This document shows positions 33,244 to 39,209 of a stretch of 39,209 nucleotides of DNA, piece after piece. Position 1 is the first letter of the stretch. Each line of letters opens with the position of its first letter. The DNA is taken from the NCBI GenBank assembly GCA_029946105.1, contig JAQSDW010000107.1:1-39209 (forward strand), in the 5' to 3' direction. This DNA is from Reyranella sp. (GTDB taxonomy: Bacteria; Pseudomonadota; Alphaproteobacteria; Reyranellales; Reyranellaceae). The notes beneath the pieces were generated by a model. That model saw nothing but the letters and a program-made list of their open reading frames with translations. It did not search any database and was not told the DNA's origin. Made by a program: the position numbers and the translations under genes.

Positions 33244-34716
33244 TCTTTCGGCCTGAAGGGCGAAGGCCTCTTCCGGCGCCAGCACCAGGCGATGGCGGCC
33301 GACCGCTGCAAACCAGGCGATGCCGATGGCGAACCAGACGCCCACACCCAGCACACCAGTGACGAACACCGGATCGAGAAGCTGGTACGCGAGGGTGAGC
33401 AGCGCGAGCGCCAGAGTCACGACGGCGCCGGCGATGCCCAGAGGTGAACGGTAGGGACGGTCGAGTCCCGGGTGCTTCCAGCGCAGCACGATGAAGCTCA
33501 CAGCCTGCGCGAGATAGGAGAGCATGGCGCCCGCCACCGCCATGTTAAGCAGCATGCCCTGGATCGCCGCGGCACCCTGCTCGGCACCCATGCCGAACCA
33601 CAGCGCGAACATGATCGCGAGCGCCACGCCCGAGCCCGCAAACAGGGCGATGTGCGGTGTCTTGTGGCGCGCATGGGTGACCGAAAGGAAGCGCGGGAAG
33701 TAGCCGGCGCGCGACAGCGAATAAATCTGCCGACCCTTGGCGAACAGGATGGTGTGGAAGCTCGATACCAACCCGATACAGGCGACCAGCGCCAGTATCT
33801 TGGCGAGCGTGCCGCCCGTCGTCGCGCGAAAGCCGTCGAGCAGCGGCTCGCCCGAGGTGGCGAGCTTGAAGCTGCCGGGCCCGACCGAGGGATTGAGCCA
33901 GACGACGAGAGCGGCCGAGACGAAGAGGGTGAGGAGGGCGGCGATGATGCCGCGTGGCATGTCGCGGCGCGGGTCGAGCGACTCCTCGGCCGCGAGCGGG
34001 AGCTGTTCGATGGCGAGGAACAGCCATACCGCGAACGGTAGCGCCGCCAGCGCGCCGTGGAGACCGAACGGCAGCAGCGGCCCGCCGCCTTGCAGCAGTT
34101 CGACCGGCTTGCCGTCGGGACCGGCGCCAATGTTGAGCGCGAAGCGCTGGAAGTCGGCCACGGGCAGCGCAGTGATCCAGAACAGGGCGAGGCAGGCCAG
34201 TGCCGCCAGCGTCACGACGACGGTGACCTTGAAGGAGAGTTCGACGCCCCAGATGTTGAGTGCGATGAACACCGCGTAGCCCGCGATCCAGTAGACCGGC
34301 AGCCAGGCCGGCGGCGTCTCGAACACGGCCTCGAGATAGGTCGCGAGGAAAGAGACGGCGACGGCGGGCGTCAGCACGTATTCGACGTTTTCGCACAGGC
34401 CGGTGACGAAGCCGCCCCACGGCCCCATCGAGGCGCGGGCGAAGGAATAGGCGCCGCCGGTGTGCGGCAGCGCCGCGCCCATCTCGGCAATGCAGAGGAC
34501 GAGGCAGAGGTACATGACGGCGACGATGACGGAGGCCAACGCAAAGCCACCCCAGCCGCCGGCCAGCAGGCCGAGGTTCCAACCTGAATAGTGACCGGAG
34601 ATGACGGCGCCCACGCCCAGCGCCCACAACGAGGCGACGCCGGCGTAGCGACGCAGACCGCGCCGATCGAAGTAGTCCTTGTCGACCGGCCGGTAGCCGG
34701 TGTCGGTCTGACTCAT
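33229..34716 (-). CDS. APC-family permease, ethanolamine permease-like
   Basis: This inner-membrane permease has 495 residues and about twelve hydrophobic helices. The N-terminus YRPVDKDYFDRRGLRRYAGV and the helix-1 unit LWALGVGAVISGHYSGWNLG with an SG-rich break are those of ethanolamine permeases (EutP/Eat group). ALPHTGGAYSFARASMGPWGGF is the typical helix 3 segment. It probably imports ethanolamine or a related amine by H+ symport; no ethanolamine ammonia-lyase genes are near. The ATG has GAGGGAAC upstream. It shares 15 bp with the M23 gene end, on opposite strands. Confidence 0.88.
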   Translation of the reverse strand: MSQTDTGYRPVDKDYFDRRGLRRYAGVASLWALGVGAVISGHYSGWNLGLLAGGWGGFALASVIVAVMYLCLVLCIAEMGAALPHTGGAYSFARASMGPWGGFVTGLCENVEYVLTPAVAVSFLATYLEAVFETPPAWLPVYWIAGYAVFIALNIWGVELSFKVTVVVTLAALACLALFWITALPVADFQRFALNIGAGPDGKPVELLQGGGPLLPFGLHGALAALPFAVWLFLAIEQLPLAAEESLDPRRDMPRGIIAALLTLFVSAALVVWLNPSVGPGSFKLATSGEPLLDGFRATTGGTLAKILALVACIGLVSSFHTILFAKGRQIYSLSRAGYFPRFLSVTHARHKTPHIALFAGSGVALAIMFALWFGMGAEQGAAAIQGMLLNMAVAGAMLSYLAQAVSFIVLRWKHPGLDRPYRSPLGIAGAVVTLALALLTLAYQLLDPVFVTGVLGVGVWFAIGIAWFAAVGRHRLVLAPEEAFALQAERSAGD

Positions 34717-34775
34717 GCCTTGTTCCCTCGCTCCACGCCGAAGTTATGGCACGGAGGAGGGACGAGACGTAAAGC

Positions 34776-35138
34776 TCAGGTCTTCGGCGTGGTCGGGTTC
34801 GCCAGGATCTCGGCGCAGGCGCGCGCGACATCCGAATCGGTCGTCTTGCTGCCCGGCATGGTGGCAAAGCCGCTCTTCTCGACGACATTGCCGCGATCCC
34901 ACGAACTCGACTTGGCGAGCTCGGCGATCTTAACCGCCGAATCGCCCTGGGCACGGAAGCGGTCGGCGCAGATCGGCGCAAGTACGGCGACCTTGGCGTC
35001 GCTCGCGGCGGTCGCAGCGTTCTTCATCGAAGTGCCGCCGGTCACCCAGCCGCCCCAGCTGAAGCCGACGATGGCGACCGCGATGGCACCGATCGCGGCA
35101 CCCCAGACATAGGCACTGGTGTTTTCGGGTAGCTTCAT
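34776..35138 (-). CDS. Small membrane-anchored protein, unknown function
   Basis: This 120-residue protein has one N-terminal membrane helix (YVWGAAIGAIAVAIVGFSWGGWVTG), possibly an uncleaved anchor. A mainly helical soluble part follows (MKNAATAASDAKVAVLAPICADRF), with two cysteines that could pair (ICADRF, RACAEI). Similar small proteins are frequent in Rhizobiales-type genomes without a known role. The ATG has AAGGAC about 6 nt upstream. The frame is open further upstream, but composition there is not protein-like. It lies 59 bp upstream of the ethanolamine permease start and in the same direction, so the two may be co-transcribed. Confidence 0.7.
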   Translation of the reverse strand: MKLPENTSAYVWGAAIGAIAVAIVGFSWGGWVTGGTSMKNAATAASDAKVAVLAPICADRFRAQGDSAVKIAELAKSSSWDRGNVVEKSGFATMPGSKTTDSDVARACAEILANPTTPKT

Positions 35139-35396
35139 GAGAAGTCCTTTCGGGGGCCTTCGAATGGCCTCTAGGTCGGCATTCGCAGGAGTGCGTTGCC
35201 GTCGGTCAGCAGGAACGGGAAATTTAAGTGCGCGAACCGAGCCCGTCTTTCGCCGGCACACGTCGCATCAGAGGCGGGAGCGAACGCGGCTCCCAGCCAT
35301 CGCAAGCCGTTGGCTTGGTGGGCGATGGTGTTTCAGACGTACACCGCCACTGACGGCGCGTCCAATTGAACACGCTGCCTTGATCAGGCAGCCCGA

Positions 35397-36416
35397 TTAG
35401 AGAACCACGTCGGCGAAGCGCACGAGCCGTCCGCGATCCTCGTCCCATAGTGTGAGGCGAGGCGCTGCGAGACCGCCTTTGAAAGTGAGCGCCTGCACGG
35501 GATGCAGTGTCTCGACCGCTTCATGGCAGGCGCGCAATCGATAGTTTGGCACCCTGGGATTGAGGTGATGGATGTGGTGGAAGCCGATGTTGCCGGTCAG
35601 CCAGTGCAGCGGCCGCGGCAGGCGGAAGTACGACGATCCGTCCAGGGCGGCCTCGACGAAACTCCATTCGCCGTGACCGAGCCAGCGCGAGGTCTCGAAG
35701 CGGTGCTGCAGCGAAAACAGCCAGACGCCGAGGATCGACGCCACGGCCATGACCGGCAGATGGACCAACAGCACCTGTCGCCAACCCAAGAGCAAGACCA
35801 GCACGCCGAACAGGACAGTGAGGGCCAGGTCGGTGAGGTAGACGGACCAGCGCTCGCGCCGCCAGGTCCGCGGGGTGTCAAAGGGCACGCGGTAGAGCAG
35901 CATGAAAATCAGCGGCGGCAGCACGATGTTGGCGATCAACGGATGGCGCGGCAGCCGATAGAGAAAGCGCCGCCACGGCGTCAACGCGCGGTATTCGCTC
36001 ACTGTCAGACAGGATGAGTAGATATCGCTGCCGGCGCTCTGCCGGTCGAGATTGTTCCAGTTGGCGTGATGGGCGGCGTGCTGGCGGCTCCAGTTGGTGT
36101 AGGGCGTGAGCGTGATCAGGCTGCACAGTCGACCGGTCACGGTGTTGGCCATGGGCGAAGCAAAAAAGGAACTGTGACCGCAATCGTGCTGGATGATGAA
36201 AATCCGGACCAGCAGCGCCCCGGTGGGCAGGCTGAGGGCCAGCGTCAGAAGCGGGGAGAGCGGAAAGACCGCATACATTGCTGCGCAGCCGCCGAGAAAC
36301 GGCCCGAACGAAGTCAGGAGCTGCAGCGGGCTGTGCCAGGGCAGAGGCCGGGCAAACGCCGCCGCCGCCCGCCGAAGCGCCACATCCAGGGAAGGGGAGT
36401 CTCGTCCGTTGGCCAT
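35397..36416 (-). CDS. Membrane fatty acid desaturase
   Basis: This is a di-iron membrane desaturase of 339 residues. The three histidine boxes are clear: HDCGH (77-81), HAAHH (113-117) and a late HHIHH (about residue 280). Hydrophobic segments before and after box 2 give the four-helix membrane core. The NWSRQHAAHHANWNNLDRQ region with WN is typical of omega-6/delta-12-like bacterial enzymes. It introduces a double bond in membrane lipid acyl chains, raising fluidity. It is divergent from a cold-shock protein gene across 311 bp, which fits a cold-adaptation pair. AAAGG is upstream of the ATG. Confidence 0.91.
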   Translation of the reverse strand: MANGRDSPSLDVALRRAAAAFARPLPWHSPLQLLTSFGPFLGGCAAMYAVFPLSPLLTLALSLPTGALLVRIFIIQHDCGHSSFFASPMANTVTGRLCSLITLTPYTNWSRQHAAHHANWNNLDRQSAGSDIYSSCLTVSEYRALTPWRRFLYRLPRHPLIANIVLPPLIFMLLYRVPFDTPRTWRRERWSVYLTDLALTVLFGVLVLLLGWRQVLLVHLPVMAVASILGVWLFSLQHRFETSRWLGHGEWSFVEAALDGSSYFRLPRPLHWLTGNIGFHHIHHLNPRVPNYRLRACHEAVETLHPVQALTFKGGLAAPRLTLWDEDRGRLVRFADVVL

Positions 36417-36727
36417 CTGGGCCTTTCGGGTCGTCGCGACCTCATAATGCCGCTATTGATGGGCAAATGAGGGTGGGGGCGGCCCGGCACAAGGCCCCAC
36501 TGGCCGGTCTCCGGCCATATTATTGCATTGGGGAGGGTGTGATCGCCCTTGCAAAGCACGGCGGTAGCGCCCATATGCGTAGCGTCGATACACGGAAAGA
36601 TAGATTTGGCCTGCCCTGACCCAAGGTCGGCGCTGTGCCACCCAACTCAATCCCGAAATAAATGCGACTTCGACGGCCCGCGCATATTTGCGGGTAAGCA
36701 TATCTACGTTTGTGAAAGGGTTCTCCC
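36417..36727. promoter_or_regulatory. 311-bp divergent region between desaturase and cold-shock genes
   Basis: No gene is supported here. It holds a 7-bp hairpin TGGCCGG/CCGGCCA (36501-36517), followed by TATTATTGCATT, and a second small stem CCCGC/GCGGG (36677-36694) in what should be the cold-shock leader, about 35 nt before its ATG. A long 5' leader is normal for csp genes. I did not find a clear cold-box match. Confidence 0.5.
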
Positions 36728-36940
36728 ATGGCTACGGGAACCGTGAAGTGGTTCAATATTCAGAAGGGCTTTGGTTTCATCCAGCCAGATAACGGCGGCA
36801 GCGATGCCTTCGTGCACATCAGCGCCGTCGAGCGCGCCGGCCTCGGCAGCCTAAATGAGGGCCAGAAGGTCGAGTACGAGCTCGTCGCTGATCGTCGCAG
36901 CGGCAAGATGTCGGCTGACAACCTCAAGGCCGTCGGCTGA
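36728..36940 (+). CDS. Cold-shock protein, CspA family
   Basis: This 70-residue OB-fold nucleic-acid-binding protein acts as RNA chaperone. RNP1 is KGFGFI (13-18) and RNP2 DAFVHI (26-31), preceded by the universal start TGTVKWFN. Length and charge pattern are fully standard. An AAGGG lies 8 nt before the ATG. The long leader contains small hairpins. A GC-rich terminator follows about 175 nt after the stop. Cspa paralogues are not always cold-induced, so regulation by temperature is an inference from the neighbouring desaturase. Confidence 0.96.
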   Translation: MATGTVKWFNIQKGFGFIQPDNGGSDAFVHISAVERAGLGSLNEGQKVEYELVADRRSGKMSADNLKAVG

Positions 36941-37114
36941 TTTCAGACAGCCGGTTTCGATCGGCTGATGACTTGAGCGGCTGATCGCGCCGCGGCCGGC
37001 ACTGCCGGCCTGCCTTCTTCGCTTCGCCCGACCACGGATGTACTGGCGAGTGGACGCAGGAGAAGAAAGTGCGATCTAGCCCGACGGATGCGGCACCCAG
37101 GTGTAGCGTCCGGT

Positions 37115-37149
37115 GGCCCCGCGCCTCACAGTGCGGGGCCTTTGCATTT
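37115..37149 (+). terminator. GC-rich hairpin with T tracts, terminator of the cold-shock transcript
   Basis: GGCCCCGC (37115-37122) pairs with GCGGGGCC (37133-37140); one more pair and a wobble tighten the loop. TTTGCATTT follows. This is a typical Rho-independent form, and long 3' tails are common after csp genes. Confidence 0.65.
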
Positions 37150-37173
37150 CTGGGGCATTCCTTTCTGGGGCAT
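37147..37173 (+). repeat. 12-bp direct repeat before the transglutaminase-like gene
   Basis: TTTCTGGGGCAT occurs at 37147-37158 and 37162-37173, 15 bp apart in register and 21 bp before the next ATG. It overlaps the tail of the terminator. It may be a regulator site or slippage relic. Confidence 0.55.
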
Positions 37174-37193
37174 CGTTTGGAGGGCATCGGCAG

Positions 37194-38090
37194 ATGATCG
37201 CGCTCACGATCCGCCACCGGACGACCTACCTCTATCACCAGCCGGTGAAGCTTGGGCCGCACCGGCTGATGCTGCGGCCGCGCGAGAGCCGCGACCTGCG
37301 TCTCATATCGAGCGACGTTACGGTGACGCCCGCGGCCACCATAAGCTGGGCGAACGACGTGTTCGGCAATGCCATCGCGACGGCCAGCTTCGAGGCCATG
37401 ACCGACAGGCTGGTGATCGACAGCGCGGTTTCCCTGCATCTCGGCGGCGACCCGTGGCCGGTGTTCGATATCGCAGGCTCAGCGATCCACTATCCGTTCC
37501 GCTACTCCCACGATGAATGGACAGACCTCGGCGCACTCGCGGTGCCGCAGTACGAAGATCCCGATGGGCGCTTCAACAAGTGGGTGGCCGCTTTCGTGCG
37601 CAGCCATCCCACCGACACGCTGTCCCTGCTCAAGGACCTGAGCGCGGGCGTGACCGAGCGCATCCGCTACCAGAGTCGCGAGGTCGAGGGCACGCAGGCG
37701 CCGCTGGAGACGCTCAACCGCGGCTGGGGCTCGTGCCGCGACTTCGCCGTCCTGTTCGTCGATGCCGCGCGGGTGCTGGGCTTCGGCGCGCGGATCATCT
37801 CCGGCTATCTCTACAATCCCGACCGCGATCGGGTGGGATCTGACGATGCCGGATCAACCCACGCCTGGGCCGAGGTCTACGTGCCGGGCGCCGGCTGGAT
37901 CACCTTCGATCCGACGAACCGCAGCGTTGGCGGCCACAATCTCATTCCCGTTGCCGTCGCGCGCGATATCGGCCAGGCGACGCCGGTGACGGGAAGTTTC
38001 ATCGGCATGACGGATTCGTTTCGCGGCATGTGGGTCGAGGTGAGCGTGCTGGCACGGACCGCGCCCCTGCGGGATCGTGATCGCGATTAG
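37194..38090 (+). CDS. Transglutaminase-like domain protein
   Basis: The 298-residue protein is of the bacterial transglutaminase-like (cysteine peptidase fold) type. An N-terminal beta domain (LTIRHRTTYLYHQPVKLGPHRLMLRPRES) is the family's preceding domain. The catalytic triad is in order: Cys181 in GWGSCRDFAVLF, His223 in STHAWAEVYV, Asp239 in ITFDPTNRSVG. Such proteins are usually proteases or amidases, not crosslinkers, and lie in the cytoplasm since no signal is seen. The ATG at 37194 follows a gap with a 12-bp direct repeat and has a GGCAG upstream. The RiPP locus starts 124 bp downstream, in the same direction. A link is possible but unproven. Confidence 0.9.
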   Translation: MIALTIRHRTTYLYHQPVKLGPHRLMLRPRESRDLRLISSDVTVTPAATISWANDVFGNAIATASFEAMTDRLVIDSAVSLHLGGDPWPVFDIAGSAIHYPFRYSHDEWTDLGALAVPQYEDPDGRFNKWVAAFVRSHPTDTLSLLKDLSAGVTERIRYQSREVEGTQAPLETLNRGWGSCRDFAVLFVDAARVLGFGARIISGYLYNPDRDRVGSDDAGSTHAWAEVYVPGAGWITFDPTNRSVGGHNLIPVAVARDIGQATPVTGSFIGMTDSFRGMWVEVSVLARTAPLRDRDRD

Positions 38091-38128
38091 AAAGTCTGCG
38101 ACGGCCAGTAATTGCAGCCAGTTTTCGT

Positions 38129-38158
38129 TTGTCAGCCGCCGCCAACTCCGACTATCGT
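38129..38158 (+). promoter_or_regulatory. Possible promoter of the grrA-grrM locus
   Basis: TTGTCA (38129-38134) and TATCGT (38153-38158), spaced by 18 nt, lie about 57 nt before the grrA start. They match five and four of six consensus bases. This would make the locus separately transcribed from the transglutaminase-like gene. Confidence 0.35.
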
Positions 38159-38214
38159 GACGATGGAAACGCAGCCGCCGCGCGTTGCCCCCTCAGACTT
38201 CGACCGGAGATGAA

Positions 38215-38607
38215 ATGACTCAGGATCGCCGTTCATTGCGCGCTCTGTCGGCGTTGCTGCCGACGGGAATCCTCGGACTTTCCATTGGCCTTGCCTCCGC
38301 CGACAGCCTGGCGGCAACTTCATCCGGCGACCGTGACGTGACCAAGGATCCGGGCTCGGTGGCGTTGCGCCTGCAGGCCATCCGCAATTCCGTTTCAGTT
38401 GTTGTGACTCTGCCGAACGACGACGCGCAATCCGGCGAGCAGCCTGAAACACGGCTCGCCTGGTGGGGCAACGGCTGGCATCGCGGCTGGGGCTGGGGTG
38501 GCGGCTGGCACAACGGTGGCTGGGGCAACGGTGGTTGGCACAACGGCGGCTGGGGTAACGGTGGCTGGCACAACGGCGGTTGGGGCAACGGCTGGCACAA
38601 CTGGTAA
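38215..38607 (+). CDS. grrA: GrrA/OscA-family RiPP precursor peptide, Gly-Trp-His-Asn repeats
   Basis: This 130-residue peptide has two parts. Residues 1-80 form a leader with a hydrophobic stretch (ALLPTGILGLSIGLASADSL) and a helix-like VALRLQAIRNSV segment, as in GrrA relatives. Residues 82-130 are a core of Trp, Gly, His and Asn ending in WHNW. It carries eight W-x-N motifs (W84, W98, W103, W108, W113, W118, W123, W127), where x alternates His and Gly from W98 on, plus W88-H-R and W92-G-W. In GrrA/OscA-type peptides the radical SAM partner joins Trp to the third residue by a cyclophane. GGAGA lies before the ATG. The maturase gene starts 12 nt after the stop. Low complexity alone could be a structural Gly-rich protein, but the partner decides. 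Confidence 0.9.
   Translation: MTQDRRSLRALSALLPTGILGLSIGLASADSLAATSSGDRDVTKDPGSVALRLQAIRNSVSVVVTLPNDDAQSGEQPETRLAWWGNGWHRGWGWGGGWHNGGWGNGGWHNGGWGNGGWHNGGWGNGWHNW
38500..38604 (+). repeat. 30-bp tandem repeat (three units plus part) coding the RiPP core
   Basis: Units of GGWHNGGWGN lie at 38500-38529, 38530-38559 and 38560-38589, then a partial end. Between units only Gly third codon positions (ggc/ggt) change, so the peptide is unchanged while DNA has drifted. Confidence 0.9.
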
Positions 38608-38619
38608 GCTGGCCAGGAC

Positions 38620-39209
38620 GTGCAGAGCTATTCCCCCCTGGAGGCGCCGGTCGACCGACCTGAAGTCGAGATGGTGATCATCCAGCCGACGCCGTTCTGC
38701 AATATCAACTGCTCCTACTGCTACCTGCCCGATCGCAGCAACAAGCACGTCCTCTCCCAGGCGACGGTGACCAGACTCTTCACCGAATTGTTCGCGTCGG
38801 GCTGGACCAATCCCGAGATCACGATCCTGTGGCATGCCGGCGAGCCGCTGGCCGTGCCGATCTCGTTCTACCGCGAGGCTTTCGCAACCATCGAAGGGCT
38901 GCGTCCCAAGGATGGACCCCGGCCGGTCAGGGTGAAGCATTCATTCCAGACCAACGGCATGCTGATCACAGACGCGTGGTGCGACCTGTTCAAGGAATGG
39001 GATGTCGGCATCGGTGTCAGCATCGACGGTCCGCGCGAGCTGCACGACTTCCATCGCAAGACGCGGAGCGGCGCCGGCACGTTCGACAAGACCATTGCCG
39101 GCATCCGCTGCCTGCGCGAAGCCGGCTACCCGTTCCACGTCCTGTCGGTGCTGTCGCGCGCCAGCCTGGAAATGCCGGAGGAGATGCTGGCGTTCTACAT
39201 CTCCGAAGG
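38620..39209 (+). CDS. grrM: Radical SAM/SPASM peptide maturase, GrrM/OscB type (N-terminal part, cut by window end)
   Basis: This enzyme should install cyclophane crosslinks in the GrrA core. About 196 residues are visible. IIQPTPFCNINCSYCYLPDR contains the cluster motif C27-x3-C31-x2-C34, for the [4Fe-4S] that binds SAM. Next come WHAGEPLA (the GGE-like SAM contact), FQTNGMLI and VSIDGPRELHD, all standard for SPASM-type anaerobic sulfatase-like maturases and GrrM. The C-terminal SPASM cluster region lies beyond the edge. The GTG at 38620, directly after an AGGA, is 12 nt behind the grrA stop; an ATG at 38671 is an alternative. The assignment to GrrM rests on the start block plus the precursor beside it. 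Confidence 0.88.
   Translation, partial: MQSYSPLEAPVDRPEVEMVIIQPTPFCNINCSYCYLPDRSNKHVLSQATVTRLFTELFASGWTNPEITILWHAGEPLAVPISFYREAFATIEGLRPKDGPRPVRVKHSFQTNGMLITDAWCDLFKEWDVGIGVSIDGPRELHDFHRKTRSGAGTFDKTIAGIRCLREAGYPFHVLSVLSRASLEMPEEMLAFYISE

Noticed and set aside
35139..35396. A small gene between the small membrane protein and the desaturase
   Set aside because: No frame with a ribosome site and protein-like composition; nothing else is seen in these 258 bases.
38500..38604. CRISPR-like array of 30-bp repeats
   Set aside because: Repeats are tandem without spacers, stay in frame and encode the RiPP core.

Overview
The window is dense, GC-rich DNA with short gaps, many overlapping stop/start junctions and a very large transport and acyl-CoA gene load. 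Protein styles (TctC/Bug and TRAP binding proteins, type III CoA-transferase, DUF1194, small Rhizobiales-like hypotheticals, a GrrA peptide) point to an alphaproteobacterium of the Hyphomicrobiales/Rhodospirillales kind. The genus cannot be fixed from the sequence. No rRNA, tRNA, insertion sequence, prophage or CRISPR array was seen.

Left part (1-9.7 kb): the start of a CaiB/BaiF CoA-transferase and an enoyl-CoA hydratase-like gene run leftward. A compact ferric-type ABC importer operon runs rightward (ATPase, two tandem paralogous binding proteins, one fused two-domain permease). Then come an orphan ThiY/NMT1-like binding protein, a small lipoprotein, about 750 bp of poorly coding sequence, a small membrane protein and an EthD-like protein.

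Middle part (9.9-20.7 kb): a rightward series of a ThDP enzyme of the acetolactate synthase fold with a nitronate monooxygenase, a DUF4407 protein that looks C-terminally short, an unusual SDR, a DUF1194 protein closed by a terminator, a DHA2 exporter, an amidohydrolase, an acyl-CoA dehydrogenase and a second MFS transporter. These suggest breakdown of organic or aromatic acids.

Transport block (20.7-26 kb): two divergent TctC-type binding proteins without TctA/TctB, and a complete TRAP transporter (DctQ-DctM-DctP) on the minus strand.

Right part (26-38 kb): YghU-like GST, an NTF2-flavin monooxygenase fusion, a TPMT-like methyltransferase divergent from a LysR regulator, a CusF-fold protein without copper ligands, a Sel1 protein, an M23 endopeptidase, an ethanolamine-type APC permease, a small membrane protein, a fatty acid desaturase back to back with a cold-shock protein, and a transglutaminase-like protein.

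The most notable system is at the right edge (38.2-39.2 kb). A Gly/Trp/His/Asn-repeat precursor peptide of the GrrA/OscA type is followed 12 nt later by a radical SAM maturase of the GrrM/OscB type, cut by the window end. This is a cyclophane-forming RiPP locus; its precursor carries eight W-x-N motifs in which His and Gly alternate in the middle position.
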